Assembly (NCBI GenBank): GCA_905372205.1
Contig: CAJPOH010000004.1
Location: forward strand, 1-14,369
From: an uncultured Treponema sp.
GTDB taxonomy: Bacteria > Spirochaetota > Spirochaetia > Treponematales > Treponemataceae
DNA length: 14,369 nucleotides
Direction of reading: 5' to 3'
This document shows positions 14,137 to 14,369 of the stretch, in pieces. Below the pieces are notes generated by a model. It was not told where the DNA came from and made no database searches. It worked only from the letters and a program-made list of their open reading frames with translations. Made by a program: the position numbers and the translations under genes. Each line of letters starts with the position of its first letter. Position 1 is the stretch's first letter.

Positions 14137-14166
14137 ATGATATTGTAATTTTAATCGTCTTGTCAA
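14137..14166 (-). promoter_or_regulatory. Candidate sigma-70 promoter of the ABC-F gene
   Basis: On the minus strand a perfect TTGACA (14161-14166) and TATCAT (14137-14142, five of six) are separated by 18 bases. The predicted start is near 14130, only about four bases before the ATG at 14126, which agrees with the absence of a ribosome site. The GC-rich repeat array ends about 23 bases upstream of the -35 box. Confidence 0.6.
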
Positions 14167-14188
14167 CAATCTTTTTTTGAGTGAGACT

Positions 14189-14299
14189 GTCCCACTCGCT
14201 CGGAATAAGGATCGCGTCCCGCTCGGAATAAGGTGTCCCTCTCGCTCGGGACAAGGGTCGCGTCTCGCTCGGGTGGGCATGTCCGATCCGAGCGGATCG
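14189..14299. repeat. GC-rich 46-bp tandem repeat with terminal palindrome
   Basis: Two adjacent 46-base units (14189-14234 and 14235-14280) start GTCCC(A/T)CTCGCTCGG and each contain two half-units of 25 and 21 bases built on CGCTCGG. A third, partial copy begins at 14281 (GTCCGATCC) and turns into the perfect palindrome CGATCCG-AG-CGGATCG (14284-14299), in which CCGAGCGG is the inverse of CCGCTCGG. Base composition is strikingly GC-rich against AT-rich surroundings. Open frames across it on the minus strand read arginine/proline/glutamate-rich repeats without a ribosome site and are not credible genes. The remaining 14300-14369 is unassigned, apart from a short inverted repeat ACACTA/TAGTGT (14303-14308, 14336-14341). 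Confidence 0.75.
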
Positions 14300-14369
14300 C
14301 ACACACTATTTTTATTTGCAATAAATTGCCTATTCTAGTGTTTATGTGGGGAGGGAAAGACACAACTGT

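Noticed and set aside
14110-14363. Two minus-strand open frames of about 64-66 codons upstream of the ABC-F gene
   Set aside because: They are translations of the GC-rich tandem repeat, rich in arginine, proline and glutamate, with no ribosome site and no recognisable domain.

Overview
The window is AT-rich bacterial DNA that most resembles a host-associated Treponema (spirochaete). The evidence is the close resemblance of HtpG, EF-P and oligopeptidase B to the Treponema denticola/pallidum proteins as I remember them, and a long-form pyrophosphate-dependent phosphofructokinase of the spirochaete type. The species cannot be named from the sequence alone.

Layout. (1) 1-1362, plus strand: a DpnA-like beta-class DNA adenine methyltransferase overlaps a small PD-(D/E)XK-type nuclease gene. 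This is a probable type II restriction-modification pair whose nuclease has lost its C-terminus to a frameshift. (2) 1406-1446: a hairpin terminator shared with the convergent oligopeptidase B gene (minus). (3) 3744-4319: a flavin reductase-like gene (plus), convergent with htpG (minus, ends 4555). (4) 6493-7135: about 640 bases without a convincing gene, holding a 23-bp degenerate tandem repeat with three CTGTACAG palindromes and two hairpin repeat elements. (5) efp (minus) and the phosphofructokinase gene (plus) diverge from a 200-base region that carries another copy of the hairpin family. The phosphofructokinase gene is followed closely by two GT4-type glycosyltransferase genes. (6) 11876-12476: the most eroded part. 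A palindromic element abuts the end of the second glycosyltransferase on one side. On the other it truncates a mazF/pemK-type toxin gene after about 34 codons. The cognate mazE-like antitoxin gene is still present, with a good promoter, but looks internally shortened. (7) 12477-14126: an ABC-F ATPase of the YbiT/YkpA type (minus), possibly leaderless, with a GC-rich 46-bp tandem repeat upstream.

Functionally the core genes are housekeeping: protein folding, translation, glycolysis, peptide hydrolysis and probable cell-surface glycan synthesis. The accessory interest lies in a small dispersed palindromic repeat family, four copies in 14 kb with ends close to AAGGAAGCACTGATTAATT. It sits at gene borders and appears to have destroyed a toxin gene. 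Two further, unrelated repeat arrays and two damaged gene systems (restriction nuclease, toxin) complete the picture. I found no tRNA, rRNA, CRISPR array or transposase gene.
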